Source: Helicoverpa zea (lineage: Eukaryota; Arthropoda; Insecta; Lepidoptera; Noctuidae). From it: 64,000 nucleotides of DNA. Below are positions 1 to 10,703 of this stretch, in pieces. The stretch's first letter is position 1; each line of letters starts with the position of its first letter. The stretch is taken from assembly GCF_022581195.2 (NCBI RefSeq), contig NC_061480.1, forward strand, positions 3,744,892-3,808,891. Reading direction: 5' to 3'. The notes beneath the pieces are model-generated. The model searched no databases and was not told the origin of the DNA. It saw only the letters and a list, made by a program, of their open reading frames with translations. A program made the translations under genes and the position numbers.

Positions 1-1095
1 ATGTAAAAACAATAATAAAAAATACTTAATTTATTGAATAATTCTTTTAAGCAGTATTTTATTTGCTTAATATGTATTTGTTTGAAAAGTCTTATCAAGA
101 TTGTCACAAATGGAGATTATACACGATGTTCTAAATCAGTGGTTCTTAACCTTTTTGACATGAGGGACCACTTTAACTAAAGTTTGCTTTGCCGGGGACC
201 ACCTCGTCGGTTTACCTAAATTAGCACTCATTTCCTTATTATTTATCAAAAAAAAAAACTGAATTTTTGGATCAGTTCTCAAACTCAAAGCTAAACGCAT
301 GTCGGCAGTTGTGTAGGTAAGCAAATGCAAATAAAGAAAAAGTTGCCTGTGTAGTTTCCAAATGCGTTTTCTTAATTAATTGAATGGAGTTAAACCAAAT
401 ATTACGTAAAATGTAGCCCAAACGTACGTAAGTGTTTGTTTGTTGACAAATGCAAAAACAAGGTCATGTCGTGAATACGCGAGCGAAGCGAGCGCGAAAT
501 TTTTTTCGGACTTAAAACAAAAATTACGTAAAATTTTGCCCAAACGTACTTAACGTTTTGTTTGTTGACTAATGCAAAAATAAGGGCCATAATATAGTTT
601 CTGAATACGCGAGCGAAGCGAGCGCGAAATTTTTATCGGACTTCAACCAAATATTATGTAAACCCAAAAGTACTTAACTTTTTGTTTTTTGACAAATGCA
701 AAAACAAGGGCATACAGTTTCTGAATACGCGAGCGCGAAATTTTAATTATTTTTTAAGACTCAAAACCAAAATTACGTAAAATGTAGCCCAAACATACAT
801 TTTTATGAATGGGGGGACTAGGTACGACAGACCCGATATACGTCCATGCGAAAACCCCCGCTCGCAATTATAAGTCGATAAAAATTAAGTTAGATAACGT
901 ATAGCAACGTCGCGAAGCTAAGCTTCGCGGACCACTTGGAATGCCTCCAGGGACCACCAGTGGTCCGCGGACCACCGGTTAAGAACCACTGTTCTAAATT
1001 CAAATCACTTTGCCGCTCTAGAGGATAAAAACGACTTTTGCGCTCAGATATCAAAGGGTAAAACTACTCTTTCCGAGATGGTGGGATGAAAATAT
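1..1095. repeat. Dispersed repeat copy split by a hAT element
   Basis: Bases 1-136 and 992-about 1095 together match 20284-20525 nearly base for base (shared landmarks: GTATTTGTTTGAAAAGTC, TTTGCCGCTCTAGAGG, TCCGAGATGGTGGGATG). The second copy has no insertion, so it is the natural empty site for the element at 137-991. The repeat starts at or before base 1. No coding capacity is visible and the family is not recognised. Confidence 0.85.
137..991. mobile_element. Non-autonomous hAT-type element, 855 bp
   Basis: Terminal inverted repeats CAGTGGTTCTTAACC and GGTTAAGAACCACTG bound the insert. The flanks are a perfect 8-bp duplication, TTCTAAAT (129-136 and 992-999), which occurs once in the uninterrupted copy near 20416. 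The terminus and the 8-bp duplication are diagnostic of the hAT superfamily. There is no transposase. The interior has about three imperfect units of about 120 bp (roughly 380-800), each with a GCGAGCGAAGCGAGCGCG block followed by a T-run. Both termini carry extra inverted GGGACCACC / GGTGGTCC pieces. Confidence 0.93.
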
Positions 1096-1517
1096 TTTTT
1101 TAGTAATTTTCTTGTTTAAACACAATTTTGTTATATTATCGCGTTCGACCGCGTAACATTTTTTTTAGTTTTAGATATTTGACATATTAAACTAGCTTAC
1201 GACATATTTTTTGGCTGCGGATAGCTGCGGATGTCCGACTTACAGGCTTTTTAAGATTTGAAGCTCATACAAAAATAAAATACTTTTTTCTTTAAAATGT
1301 CACAAAGTGCATTTTTTTTTTGTTTTGAGTACCTCTGGCGTAAAAATAGTGACCCTACGTTATATTTACAATAAAATACAATAGCAAGATCTGACTAATT
1401 TGGAAGAAAAACTAAATTACCTAGGAAACTAACTTTTGACCTATTAGGGTGATACACCTGATAATATAAGCAGTTTTAAACAAAGATTTGCATATTTTAA
1501 AATAGCTACGAAAGTAA

Positions 1518-1808
1518 GAAACTGAAACTGTAAAAAAAATCCTTAAAACTAATGAGAATTGGTTAAGCAGAACATTTGAACGCCCGACAAGTGTTGGAAA
1601 TCGACCGGGGCGGCCATCTAAATCACTTAAAGATTGTAGTGAGAGGACTAAACGAAGGAAAACTAAAGAAATACGAAACTGAAGAAATGTGACCAACAAA
1701 AAAAAAACATCAAAACAAGATTATTTTGCCCTGAAACAATAAAATATGCTACTACCAGCTGAATCAAACACAGAGTCTGATATATCAGAGGCAGAAAGTG
1801 AGGAATAA
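1518..1808 (+). pseudogene. Decayed Transib transposase fragment
   Basis: Frame 1518-1682 reads a peptide with NENWL, then GRPSKSLKDCSERTKRRK, before a stop. This matches the order NTNWL ... GRPTKPYDACSESTKKRK in the N-terminal part (about residues 93-142) of the intact Transib protein encoded at 8634-10703. In the same frame, 1746-1808 reads a short acidic tail ending in a stop, which could be the C-terminus joined after a large internal deletion. No catalytic region remains and I could not find matching terminal repeats. The N-terminal homology is good; the C-terminal assignment is a guess. Confidence 0.6.
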
Positions 1809-2289
1809 AAAAATATTAATTTTTTTTTACTACATTACATATTATTTTGAAATAGATATAATAAAAAATATCATAACTACTTTTAAAATGAAAATATATG
1901 ATACTCTACATTAAAAAAAGATATTTACGGTTTTTTTCAATAAAACATGCTTATTATCAAAATACAATGCTTAAATAAAATAAATAATAAAATAATGATA
2001 AAATAAAGATAGAAAAAACGAAATACATTGTAAAATATTTTTGGCCGCCTAAATTGGTCAAATCTACGTATGTGCGCCGTACGTTACGACACAGACAAAT
2101 CAAACTTATTTACGTGAACGTCACGTGATGGCGACACACGCCACTTGTGGAACTTATACATTATGTAAGAACTTTAGGTATTTTTACAGCTAAACATATT
2201 GTCATTATTTTTTATTGATACGGATATTGGAAAGTTACGAGTCAAATATTGTATAACAATAATGGTCAGCATTTGCTTGGACAATTCCT
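1809..2289. other. AT-rich sequence without genes
   Basis: Very AT-rich to about 2040, then ordinary sequence. No open frame, RNA gene or repeat structure could be supported. Confidence 0.5.
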
Positions 2290-2515
2290 TCAATTTGGTG
2301 CACAGATTACTTCACTCTCATATCACGATGGGACGGCAATCCGACACCACCGGAGGGAGATCATAACAAGACGGACTCTCCGATGAACGAGTTCATCAAT
2401 CGGCTCTTCAGCATGAGACCAACTTTTTGGAACCGTGCAACTAGTGTGACGTTTCATAAGAGCTTGCAAAAGCCTATTTGAAATAAAAACATTTGACTTT
2501 GACTATTTTATGTAG
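2290..2515 (+). repeat. Retroposon 3'-tail fragment (LINE/SINE type)
   Basis: About 95 bp here (2395-2490, with ATGAGACCAACTTTTTGGAA and CCTATTTGAAATAAAAA) match the reverse complement of 43707-43805. The AATAAAA-rich end followed by TTTGACTTTGAC resembles lepidopteran non-LTR retroposon tails. No coding part is visible. Confidence 0.6.
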
Positions 2516-2761
2516 TCTTATTTGCATGTATATGATATAAGCGTAAGACGAGCGTATCTCGCGATATCTCGGCAGTCGGGCGCGTCCCGCGGGAACACTA
2601 TTTAAGATCGCGAGATGTTTACATCATGTTATATGCTGTTTTCATTACATCTATCTTGGCGTGTAAGTAGCTGACCCGCTGCCTCGCGAGGCTAATCATA
2701 CTGAAATATAGCATCGATCAATTTCTAAAACATGTTTACTATTTTATATGGATATCGTTTC

Positions 2762-2880
2762 AACTGCCCCGTTGGTCTAGTGGTTGCAAGAGCCACATCG
2801 GCATAAAATGTTTCGGGTTCAGTCCCCGGGATAATCTGAACTGTTCTGTGGATTCTACTTAGGAGGATTAACGTAGATTA
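2762..2880 (+). repeat. tRNA-derived SINE-like sequence
   Basis: A-box-like TGGTCTAGTGG (about 2773) and B-box-like GGTTCAGTCC (about 2817) lie at tRNA spacing, followed by unrelated tail sequence. The cloverleaf is degenerate and has no clear acceptor stem, so this is an RNA polymerase III retroposon head rather than a tRNA gene. It is a different family from the common SINE of this window. Confidence 0.6.
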
Positions 2881-2894
2881 TAGGGGAAGCACAT

Positions 2895-4164
2895 CAGTGC
2901 CGGTTTTAACTCTACCAGCGCCCTGGGCGAGATTTCCACGGCGCCCTCCAACTGCAACTCAAACCCATACGAAAAACTGAGACATATGTTAGTACCGTAG
3001 TATAGTTACCGATTGCGCGAGCGAAGTGAGCGCGAATTTTTTTTTTATAGTTAACAAGTCAAAGCAAAAATTACGTAAAATGTAGCCCAATCGTACATAA
3101 GTTATTGCTGGTTGGTGAATGCAAAAACATGGGTAGATTAGGCTTCTGATTGCGCGAGCGAAGCGAGCGCGAAATTTTTTGTAATATTTTAGAACTCAAA
3201 ACAAAAATTACTTGACTCTATGTTGGTGTTGGCGCCTGTGTATTAACATTTTGGGACTTAAAGTAGTACCGTAAATAAGAAAGTCCATGGAAACTAGAAG
3301 TTACTTTCTTATTAATAAAAGAACTTAAAAACGACGCTACCTTTTTGCTAAGACTAAAAAATTGTTGAAAAATAAAAACACCTGTAAAGTGAAGCAAGCC
3401 CGAAAATGTTTGAGTTTTGGATCACTAAAAGTGACTAAATGTTTAGGACATATACAGGAATTAATTTTAAGCAGTGCGCAAAAAAAAAACTGGTGGTCCA
3501 GAATCATTAACAGAACATATCTGCATCATGAGTAAAAAAAAAATTTTTCATTCTTTTGTCCGCCCTAAAATCAGCAAAATATGGATACCAACTATTCTTA
3601 CGCGCTAGGAGCAGCGCTCGCGTCAGTTAACCGGTTTCGCTTTGCAGCGCGCCTACTATAACGACTGTGACCGTACAATCGGTTACAAAATAAACATCTT
3701 TCGATATCAATAACTTTTCTTTTTTGTACTAAAACACGACAAAATAAAAATATACGTATCTATAAAACTTACTTTACTATAGGTTGACAAAGTTTGCGCA
3801 CTGGATAAAATTCATTCCTGTATAATAAAGGGCGACTGTGAAGTCAAGAAACTGCGAGCGAAGCGAGCACGAAAATTTTTGAGTTTTGGGACATAAAAGT
3901 AGTGTTTGTTCGAGAATTTCTCGGAATTAAACACAAATTCGCTTCGGCGCCCTTGAGCCCGCGGCGCCCGGGTTATTCGCACACTCTGCACCATAAGATA
4001 AGACGGCCCTGATGCTATCCATACATTTGAATACAGTTCTTGTAAGTTGCGATCTTTGATGAAATTTAAAACAAAAAGAAGAGTAACATTCTGATCATGG
4101 ATTGGTCTTATGACCGGTGCCCTGGGCCGTCGCCCAACCGCGCCCTACCCTAAAGCCGCTACTG
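2895..4164. mobile_element. Non-autonomous hAT-type element, 1270 bp
   Basis: The ends CAGTGCCGGTTTTAAC and CCTAAAGCCGCTACTG are flanked by a perfect 8-bp duplication, AAGCACAT (2887-2894 and 4165-4172). A sister copy of about 1 kb sits at 36502-37519 with its own duplication. Subterminal CGCCCTGGGC-type blocks are shared between the two ends. The interior carries GCGAGCGAAGCGAGCGCG-like blocks (about 3015, 3150, 3850), also found in the differently ended hAT at 137-991. There is no transposase reading frame. Confidence 0.92.
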
Positions 4165-4673
4165 AAGCACATGAACGGAAACATAACGGAGAATCCATAA
4201 GAGTAGTATACAAATTACTTAACAAAGGCGTATACAGAAGGAGGGTATGAGGGAAGTACATAAAAGAAGTAGGTACCTACATAAGAGCAGTAGGTACATA
4301 AGAGGGGACACAAGAGTTCATAATGATAGATTAGGTTTTGATATTGAATATGTTAACTTCTGCCACAGAGCCGAATAAATAGTTTGAAGTTGTTCATATT
4401 AACAACTTTTTATTTAAAATAAACAACAAGACCCGATACAGTACCTAAGAGGGAGGAGTATTACATAACGGGAGTAAGTATTTTACTCTCTTTTCACAAA
4501 CAAACATACTTCAAATAGTCGAACCACTGTCGATTGCTTGCTTAGAAAGGAAAACATCATATGAATTAATTTGTTCTTCACTTTTGGGTAAAAACCACAA
4601 TACTATACAAAACCTTATTTAAAACTTTTTCAATTCAATAAACTTTTAAATTAAACTTTCACTTAGATGTAAA

Positions 4674-4865
4674 TAGCTGAGTACCAGTGTGCCACAAGGA
4701 GCGACTGTCTATCTGACCTCCTCAACCCAGTTACCCAGACAATCCAAAATTCCCCTTAGTAGATTGGTTGTCAGGCTTCTGACCACCCGTGACGACTGCC
4801 GAGGATGTTCAACAGCCGAGACCTACAGTTTATCGTGCCTTCCGAAGCAGGGGAGAACTCGCATG
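4674..4865 (-). repeat. Partial common SINE
   Basis: Reverse complement of the SINE middle and 3' part: ACTGGTACTCAGCT, the GGAGGTCAGAT block and the GTCGTYACGGGTRGTCAGAAGCC block are all recognisable. The tRNA head is absent. The copy is diverged. Confidence 0.8.
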
Positions 4866-4984
4866 TACATGATGACATAAAATAGACAGACATAGAAGTA
4901 CATATTACAACGCTGGTACTTTCTATGTGGTACAGTCCACACCTGTACATTTGTTCACAATTTTATATAAGTAGAGTTGCTTTC

Positions 4985-5163
4985 AGCGCCTTCACACTGG
5001 CGGATTTTCCGGGGAACAACGCTCGTTTCGTGCAAATGGACTTGAGCTACAGCAAACAATTGACAACTAACGGGACCAAAAAATACCGCCTGTAATCCAG
5101 CGATAGATTTTTCGGGCTCGGTTTTATTACGTGCGACAATAAATCGCTAGTGTGAAAGCACTG
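4985..5163. mobile_element. Small TIR element, degenerate
   Basis: AGCGCCTTCACACTGGCGGA at the left faces an imperfect inverted partner at the right (reverse complement AGTGCTTTCACACTAGCGAT). The interior is about 130 bp without coding capacity. No convincing target duplication was found, so the superfamily is open. Confidence 0.4.
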
Positions 5164-5428
5164 TTGGGAAAGAGCTCATTAAAATGAAGATACTTTACAC
5201 AAACACCTGACCTTTGTGAAGGCCATCTCAGCGAGATGTACTTAATAAATACCAGTGTCCTTCCTCCTGCCCTGCCAACGTTCTCAGTACAAACCCCCTT
5301 TGTGAATCCCTTTCATTGATTCTCTCACGACATAATCTTGTATTGAGCCCTTTTAATGTAAATTGTAAGGTATTTTCTAAGAGATTCCTTGAAGGAGCTG
5401 TCGCTACGTTGCGCGCCATCTTGGTTCG

Positions 5429-5441
5429 GTTGCCAGGCAAC
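5429..5441. promoter_or_regulatory. RFX-type X-box (GTTGCCAGGCAAC)
   Basis: A perfect inverted repeat GTTGCC-A-GGCAAC matches the RFX factor consensus RYYNYY-N1-3-RRNRAC. The adjacent CGCGCCATCTTGG resembles a YY1/Pho site on the minus strand. Together they resemble a promoter. A minus-strand ATG (5419) follows 10 bases after the box, but no gene could be confirmed. Confidence 0.45.
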
Positions 5442-5546
5442 GGCGAGGCAACACGGAATGTCAAGCATTTGTTCTTAAACTTTATGATCGCCTGGTAGCT
5501 TCGGAAAATTATGATTGTTTTTCTTTTGTTTTATTTATCCGAATGC

Positions 5547-5725
5547 AGCCGAGTACCAGTGTCTTACAAGGAGCGACTGCCTATGTGACCTCCTCAACCC
5601 AGTTACCCGGGCAACCCAATAGACAACCCTTGGTTAGACTGGTGCCAGACTTACTGGCTTCTGACTACCCGTAACGACTATCAAGGATGTTCAATGACAG
5701 CCTTGACCTACCACACACACCATAA
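5547..5725 (-). repeat. Partial common SINE
   Basis: Reverse complement of the SINE 3' half from the CTCAGCTGCATCC-like end to the GTCAAGGCTGTCATT block. The tRNA-related head is missing. Confidence 0.8.
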
Positions 5726-7189
5726 ACGTCGGTTTTCTTATAACAACAGTTTACTATGAATTTTCACGTTCAATTTTCAAACTAAACAGTTGTTTTAAGA
5801 AAAAACTGGCATAATATATTGCAAATGTGAACACACGCAAAATGATCGTATGTACGTGTGTATTTGAATATTAAAGTAATGCACGCGCAGCGGCAGCTAA
5901 TTGCTATTTAATTGGTTCCTCTACGATATACTGTGTACTTACAATGTGATACTCACATACATTTGGCTGTTATAGCTTTATGAAAATACAGATTAGGTAA
6001 TAAATAACTGGAGTTTATTGAGGATAAAATCGAGAGGGGAGGGGGGGGGGGTGAAAATAAAGAGAGAACAACTAAAAACCTTAAGTTATAGCAAAAATAA
6101 TATTCAATAAGTATTCGAATTCACCATCGTCCGTTCGACCAGAGAGCCCGCGTGAAATAGCTTGAGTCCAAAGGAACATCTTTATTATTGTTTGTATAAT
6201 GTAAAACTTATTATGTATTGTTTTTATTTATTCAGAAATAGTAGCAAAACGTTTAAATGCGAATTCAATTACAAATTACAATTAGAGTTTCAATAAAAAT
6301 TGTTCACACAAAAATAGTAGGGTGACAACGCCAAATGTCCGTCGTCGCACATCAAAAAATAATTCAATTGAAATCATTAAAAAGATATATGAAGAATAAA
6401 ATCCTAATTTGCGAAAACCGTGCAGGTGTCATTGACATATTCCTCATAGCATGGTTATTGTAGTTGGTTCTCACGCGCGTCACAATAACCTCTGCGCTAT
6501 TACAGCGTTGTTTACATGCAAATAGTGAAGTTCCAACAATCATCCGTCATTACACAGATGACGGCCCGCGGCGCTGCGTCACGGTCACGGATACTTCCTG
6601 CTGCAGTCGGTTACAGCACCAGGGCAGCAGAGGTCTAGGACGGAACGAACAGTTTGTTCTAACTGGCTCGTTCCTCAGGGCAACTACAGAGTTTAGTCAA
6701 TAATTTCAAAAGTATCCTTTCCGTTTCGTTTGGTAACACGATGTGGTCATTAATCCGTTAATACAGGTTTAGTGGGCTGGTTTCCGTTTGGTGTTGTCAA
6801 CGGGAAGCCCATTGCTTTAGCTATAATCTGGGTATTACTTTACTCTAAAATATGTAGCCGTGGAGAAATTTGAGCTGAATCAGTTGAGTTTCATTACTTC
6901 CAAAACTGATGAGTTTAATTAAACAGCGGCTTCGTGTAACCGCTGTAGATGCCTACAGTCCGCCAATACGTCTGTCTGTGCAAAGTTATTCGAAGTTTAA
7001 GTCTCAGTATCAGTACTTGTCCGCCTACGACTCGGAGTTATTCTTCTCGAGACTGCCGTGACTTGCACATTCAAAGTTTTTGCTTCCCAACCAATCCAGT
7101 TTGAAGATAATAATTGTCTGATAGTTGCTGTAGTTAATAAATGGAGTGGCAGTGTTGCGTGAGTTGTCCGCTGGTGGCGATGCCCGGCA
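5726..7189. other. Intergenic sequence, no gene seen
   Basis: Short open frames only. A run of 11 or more G lies at about 6041-6051. From about 6440 the sequence becomes less AT-rich towards the CpG-rich block at 7190, so distal promoter elements of the candidate gene at 7651 may lie here, but none can be named. Confidence 0.4.
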
Positions 7190-7650
7190 CCCTCGACCTT
7201 GCGCCACGGCGAGGGGAGCTCTCAGCTGATCCACCCCCAGGCTGCACATGTCCATGTTTCGTAGCCTCGCGCACGAATGTCGCGGAGGTCAGACTAGCAT
7301 AAATAAACTCGTCGGAGAGCTGCCACGCTCCACATCCGCGAAGCCCTACGTGGAGGGGCTGCCGCCGGCCGCCAGCCCGAGCTGCTAATACGCATCGACG
7401 CAATATCCTTTGTAAGACATGCTACGTCCCGCTTGCGAGTGGAGCGCGCGACAGGGACGGGGCGCTACGGTTGACACGAAGAAGCCTAGCTTAGCGTTCC
7501 GGGCGTGACGTCACGGGGGCGCGGGGTACCGCGGCGCGGAGGGGCGCGGAGGGGCGCGGGGTGGCGCGGCGCAGCGCCGGCAGTGTACGGCCGGCCGCAA
7601 CATCGCGCGGACGGGTGCACGATGCGTGCACGGTGAAACAAACAATCGCG
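7190..7650 (+). promoter_or_regulatory. CpG-rich promoter-like block and 5'UTR
   Basis: A GC- and CpG-rich stretch in otherwise AT-rich DNA, with GCGCGGAGGGG repeats around 7530-7560, a TGACGTCA (CRE-like) palindrome at about 7506 and clusters of GCGC. It ends just before a translation start in good context (AATCGCGATGC). I read it as promoter plus 5'UTR of the exon at 7651. The transcription start cannot be placed. Confidence 0.55.
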
Positions 7651-7718
7651 ATGCTGTTTGAGAGTCCCAACGCGAAACTGTTCCCGGCGTTCAACATCCC
7701 GCCGCCCGTGAGGCTCAG
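7651..7718 (+). CDS. Candidate first coding exon of a host gene
   Basis: ATG at 7651 opens 22 codons plus two bases (MLFESPNAKLFPAFNIPP, then PVRL), ending at CTCAG followed directly by the strong donor GTGAGC (7719-7724). The exon lies at the downstream edge of the only CpG-rich block of this kind in the window, as expected for a regulated insect gene with a short first coding exon and a long first intron. I do not recognise the protein and see no further exon, so the gene would continue beyond the window, or the call is wrong. The Transib element at 7905 sits 187 bases into the presumed intron. Function unknown. Confidence 0.5.
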
Positions 7719-7904
7719 GTGAGCAGTGTGTGCCGCGGCGCCGACCGCCGCTTGTTGTGTTCAAGTGCCAGTGTTCTTAGTTTTTGCCGAAGCCATAAAA
7801 AATGCCTATAAAGTGTTGTTATGTACGGCGGGCGCGCCGCAGCCGCGACAGTGCGTCTGTCCAGTAACGCTCCAGCGACCGACGAATGAAACGTCGATAC
7901 GACG

Positions 7905-7943
7905 CACTATGGGACCAAACAGTATTTTCCGTCTCAAAAATGG
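7905..7943 (+). repeat. Transib left terminal repeat (RSS-like)
   Basis: Heptamer CACTATG, 23 bases, then CAAAAATGG at element positions 31-39. The V(D)J 23-RSS is CACAGTG, 23 bases, ACAAAAACC. Resemblance of Transib ends to the 23-RSS is established knowledge; the spacing was counted here. Confidence 0.85.
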
Positions 7944-8633
7944 TTGAGACAAAGGTCGCGTAACTGAAACTGTTTTGATTGTTTTACATTCACTAATAAT
8001 AGAACTTTCCGAAAGCAAAGGAAAAAAAAATAAAAAAAATGTTATACTTGGAAAAAATTACGTTCAAACTGAATACTGTGAAAATTTCATATTAACTAGA
8101 CTACTCGTTATAGAAGTTCAACTTAAGATACATTATATGTCCTTCAAGGAAATATATTAGTATTATACATTTTTGGATTGCTAAAGATCTCTTGTTTACG
8201 ATTCCGTTATGATTTTTTGACATATATTTTTGTCTGTTTTTTTATTAAATTTTTAAACGTCATAAGGAAATTTTACGTCTTTCTAATTTTCAAGTGGAGG
8301 TTTTGTTGTTATCGGTGGCTGCCGGTGTTGAGTTAATGACATTTTAAGATACCTTACTTATTCAGTGTTACAGGGAAATAAAAAAAACCTGCGTCATTAC
8401 TGCGCCATTTCGAGCTGGAAGCCGAAATATCAACTAAGACATTTATTCTCATGATATTTTTTTTTTGCGGTGAACGTCTTAACCACAGGTATGATAAAAA
8501 TCATGTAGCATAGTTTCTTATCTTTTGTGGTAATTACAATCAGTATTGGTGTGAGAACTATTCCTATCAATTTTCTCATTGGTTTTGCACTAGTTACTAC
8601 AACTAGGGTCCTATAAATACTCGAGTTTTCAGC

Positions 8634-10703
8634 ATGTTCATCAATGTGTCCGGATATTTTCTTTGTGTGACTAACTGCAAAATAATAAAATTAAAAATGA
8701 GTGAATTCGTTTGTTTTCGACGCGATATATGTGCTCAGATAATAAGCGGAAAAAGTACTTCAGATATTGAAAAATATTTGTTGGACAATTTCCATTTATC
8801 AACAACAGATGTGAAAACGGTTATGCAAAGTATCCAAAAAAATTTGATTACGACTTGTAACCAAAAATGGGCGAAAGCTCAAAGAAAACAAGATCGCTTC
8901 GAAAGCCAAAACACAAATTGGTTAGATGGTGAGTTTAAAGTTCCATTAAATTCGTGCAGTACTTCAACATCTGAAAATTCTGACTTGAATACATCTGGTG
9001 AACCTGGTAGACCAACAAAACCGTATGACGCATGTTCGGAGAGTACGAAAAAACGTAAAAACATGGAATTACTCCAGGAGTACGGAATGGGGCATGTTCA
9101 TTACGCTTACGTACAAGGCCTGCGGTCAATGGGTGAAAATAATGAAGCTTCGATTGTGAGTATTATAAGGAATACAGAAAAGGAGGAGAAAAAAGTCATT
9201 CTTCAAAATATTTTACGAAGTTCAGATAGTGTACCTTCTTATACTAAAGAAGAAGCATTATGTATATATATTGAGACTGATCTATCCAAAGCTCAATATT
9301 CCTACTTGAGGCTTAGACTTGTTGAGAAGAACCTTTTTTCTGTATTGCCATCATACCAAATATTGGCTGAAGCAAAAAAAGACTGCTATCCTCTTGCGTC
9401 AAGCATATCCGTCACGAATATCAGTGCCAAAGTGAACCTTCAAGATCTCTTAGACCACACTGCCTGTCGTATTTTAAAGATAAACACGGTTTCTAAAAAT
9501 TGCACCCGGCTGAAACTATACAGCAAATGGGGTTGTGACGGATCTTCAGGACAAAGTGAATATAAACAAGTTTTACCTGAAGAGAATGAACAAATATCGG
9601 ATGCTAATATGTTTATAGTTTCACTTGTACCATTGAGACTAGTGGATGAAGAAAGTAAAGAAGTCATATGGCAAAATCCAACATGTTCTTCAGTAAGATA
9701 TTGCAGACCCATTTCTTTGGAATTAGCAAAAGAGACTCCTGAAAAAACTACCACTGTTGTAAGTGATCTTGAAGCAAAAATTAATGAATTAACTCCAACT
9801 CGAACGCCCGCAGCAATAGAAGGTAATATTATAGAAGTAAAACATGAGCTGTTTATGACGATGATCGATGGGAAAGTTTCTCAAGTGTTAACGCAGACTC
9901 CATCTAGTTCTTCGTGTACTGTTTGTGGAGCAACTCCTAGACAGATGAACGATTTAACAAAAGTAACTGCGAGAATTGAGAATGAAGACGCGTTTAAATA
10001 TGGACTGTCTACCTTACATGCGTGGATAAGATGTATGGAAATGATTCTGCATATTTCTTATAATCTAGGTTTTCAAAAGTGGTCTGCAACGACTCCAGAG
10101 AACAAGAAGATCAAAGAAGAAAAAAAGAAGTACGTGCAAACTCGTTTCCGGGAATTGCTTGGTTTACACATTGATAAACCTCGTCAAGGTTCTGGAAATA
10201 GCAATGACGGTAATACGGCAAGGAGATTTTTCCAAAACTATCAATGTTCTGCAGAAATTACTGGTATCGATGAAGAGTTGATCAAGAGATTATATATCAT
10301 TCTGCAAACCATGTCATCGGGATTTTCTGTAAACGCAGTTAAGTTTGGTGACTATGCGCTGAGGACTGCACAGTTATACGTGAGTAAATATAACTGGTAC
10401 TATATGCCATCTTCAGTCCACAAAATTCTTATACATGGTGCCAAAATAATAGAACATTTTGCAGTTTTACCAATAGGCCAATTATCGGAAGATGCTCAAG
10501 AAGCTCGTAATAAAGACTATAAGAAATATCGGTTAAATCACGCTAGAAAGTGTTCCAGGTCAGCCACAATGGAAGACGTTCTGCACATATTGTTGTATAC
10601 TTCTGACCCCTATATATCCAGCTTAAATAGAACCAGTACTATGATACCAAAAGAACTACTTAACGAAGCTAAAGAGCTTTTAATATTGGCAAGTGATGAG
10701 TAG
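8634..10703 (+). CDS. Transib (RAG1-related) transposase
   Basis: An intact 689-codon frame; the second Met (residue 22, MSEFVCF) is an equally good start. Such enzymes bind the element ends, cut by nick and hairpin and reinsert the DNA. RAG1-like landmarks in order: KWGCDGSSG with Asp302 (cf. the CDG of RAG1 D600); TCSSVRYCRPISLELAKE (351-367); Asp412 in MIDGK (cf. D708); a CTVC zinc knuckle (428-431); LHAWIR (461-466); GNTARRFF (526-533); then LPIGQLSEDAQEARNKD, where Glu623 aligns with RAG1 E962, followed by MEDVLHILLYTSDPYISSL. All three DDE residues are present, with no stop or frameshift. The N-terminal 140 residues include a GRPTKP basic motif, probably for DNA binding. It is the only gene of its element. 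The alignment to RAG1 is by eye; the family call is firm because the termini agree. Confidence 0.93.
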   Translation: MFINVSGYFLCVTNCKIIKLKMSEFVCFRRDICAQIISGKSTSDIEKYLLDNFHLSTTDVKTVMQSIQKNLITTCNQKWAKAQRKQDRFESQNTNWLDGEFKVPLNSCSTSTSENSDLNTSGEPGRPTKPYDACSESTKKRKNMELLQEYGMGHVHYAYVQGLRSMGENNEASIVSIIRNTEKEEKKVILQNILRSSDSVPSYTKEEALCIYIETDLSKAQYSYLRLRLVEKNLFSVLPSYQILAEAKKDCYPLASSISVTNISAKVNLQDLLDHTACRILKINTVSKNCTRLKLYSKWGCDGSSGQSEYKQVLPEENEQISDANMFIVSLVPLRLVDEESKEVIWQNPTCSSVRYCRPISLELAKETPEKTTTVVSDLEAKINELTPTRTPAAIEGNIIEVKHELFMTMIDGKVSQVLTQTPSSSSCTVCGATPRQMNDLTKVTARIENEDAFKYGLSTLHAWIRCMEMILHISYNLGFQKWSATTPENKKIKEEKKKYVQTRFRELLGLHIDKPRQGSGNSNDGNTARRFFQNYQCSAEITGIDEELIKRLYIILQTMSSGFSVNAVKFGDYALRTAQLYVSKYNWYYMPSSVHKILIHGAKIIEHFAVLPIGQLSEDAQEARNKDYKKYRLNHARKCSRSATMEDVLHILLYTSDPYISSLNRTSTMIPKELLNEAKELLILASDE

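Noticed and set aside
2762..2830. tRNA gene
   Set aside because: Box A and B words are present, but the arms do not pair into a cloverleaf and SINE-like sequence follows.
7486..7764. Minus-strand Arg/Pro-rich open frames
   Set aside because: Open only because of the high GC of the CpG block; the composition is artefactual and no splice or domain signal is visible.
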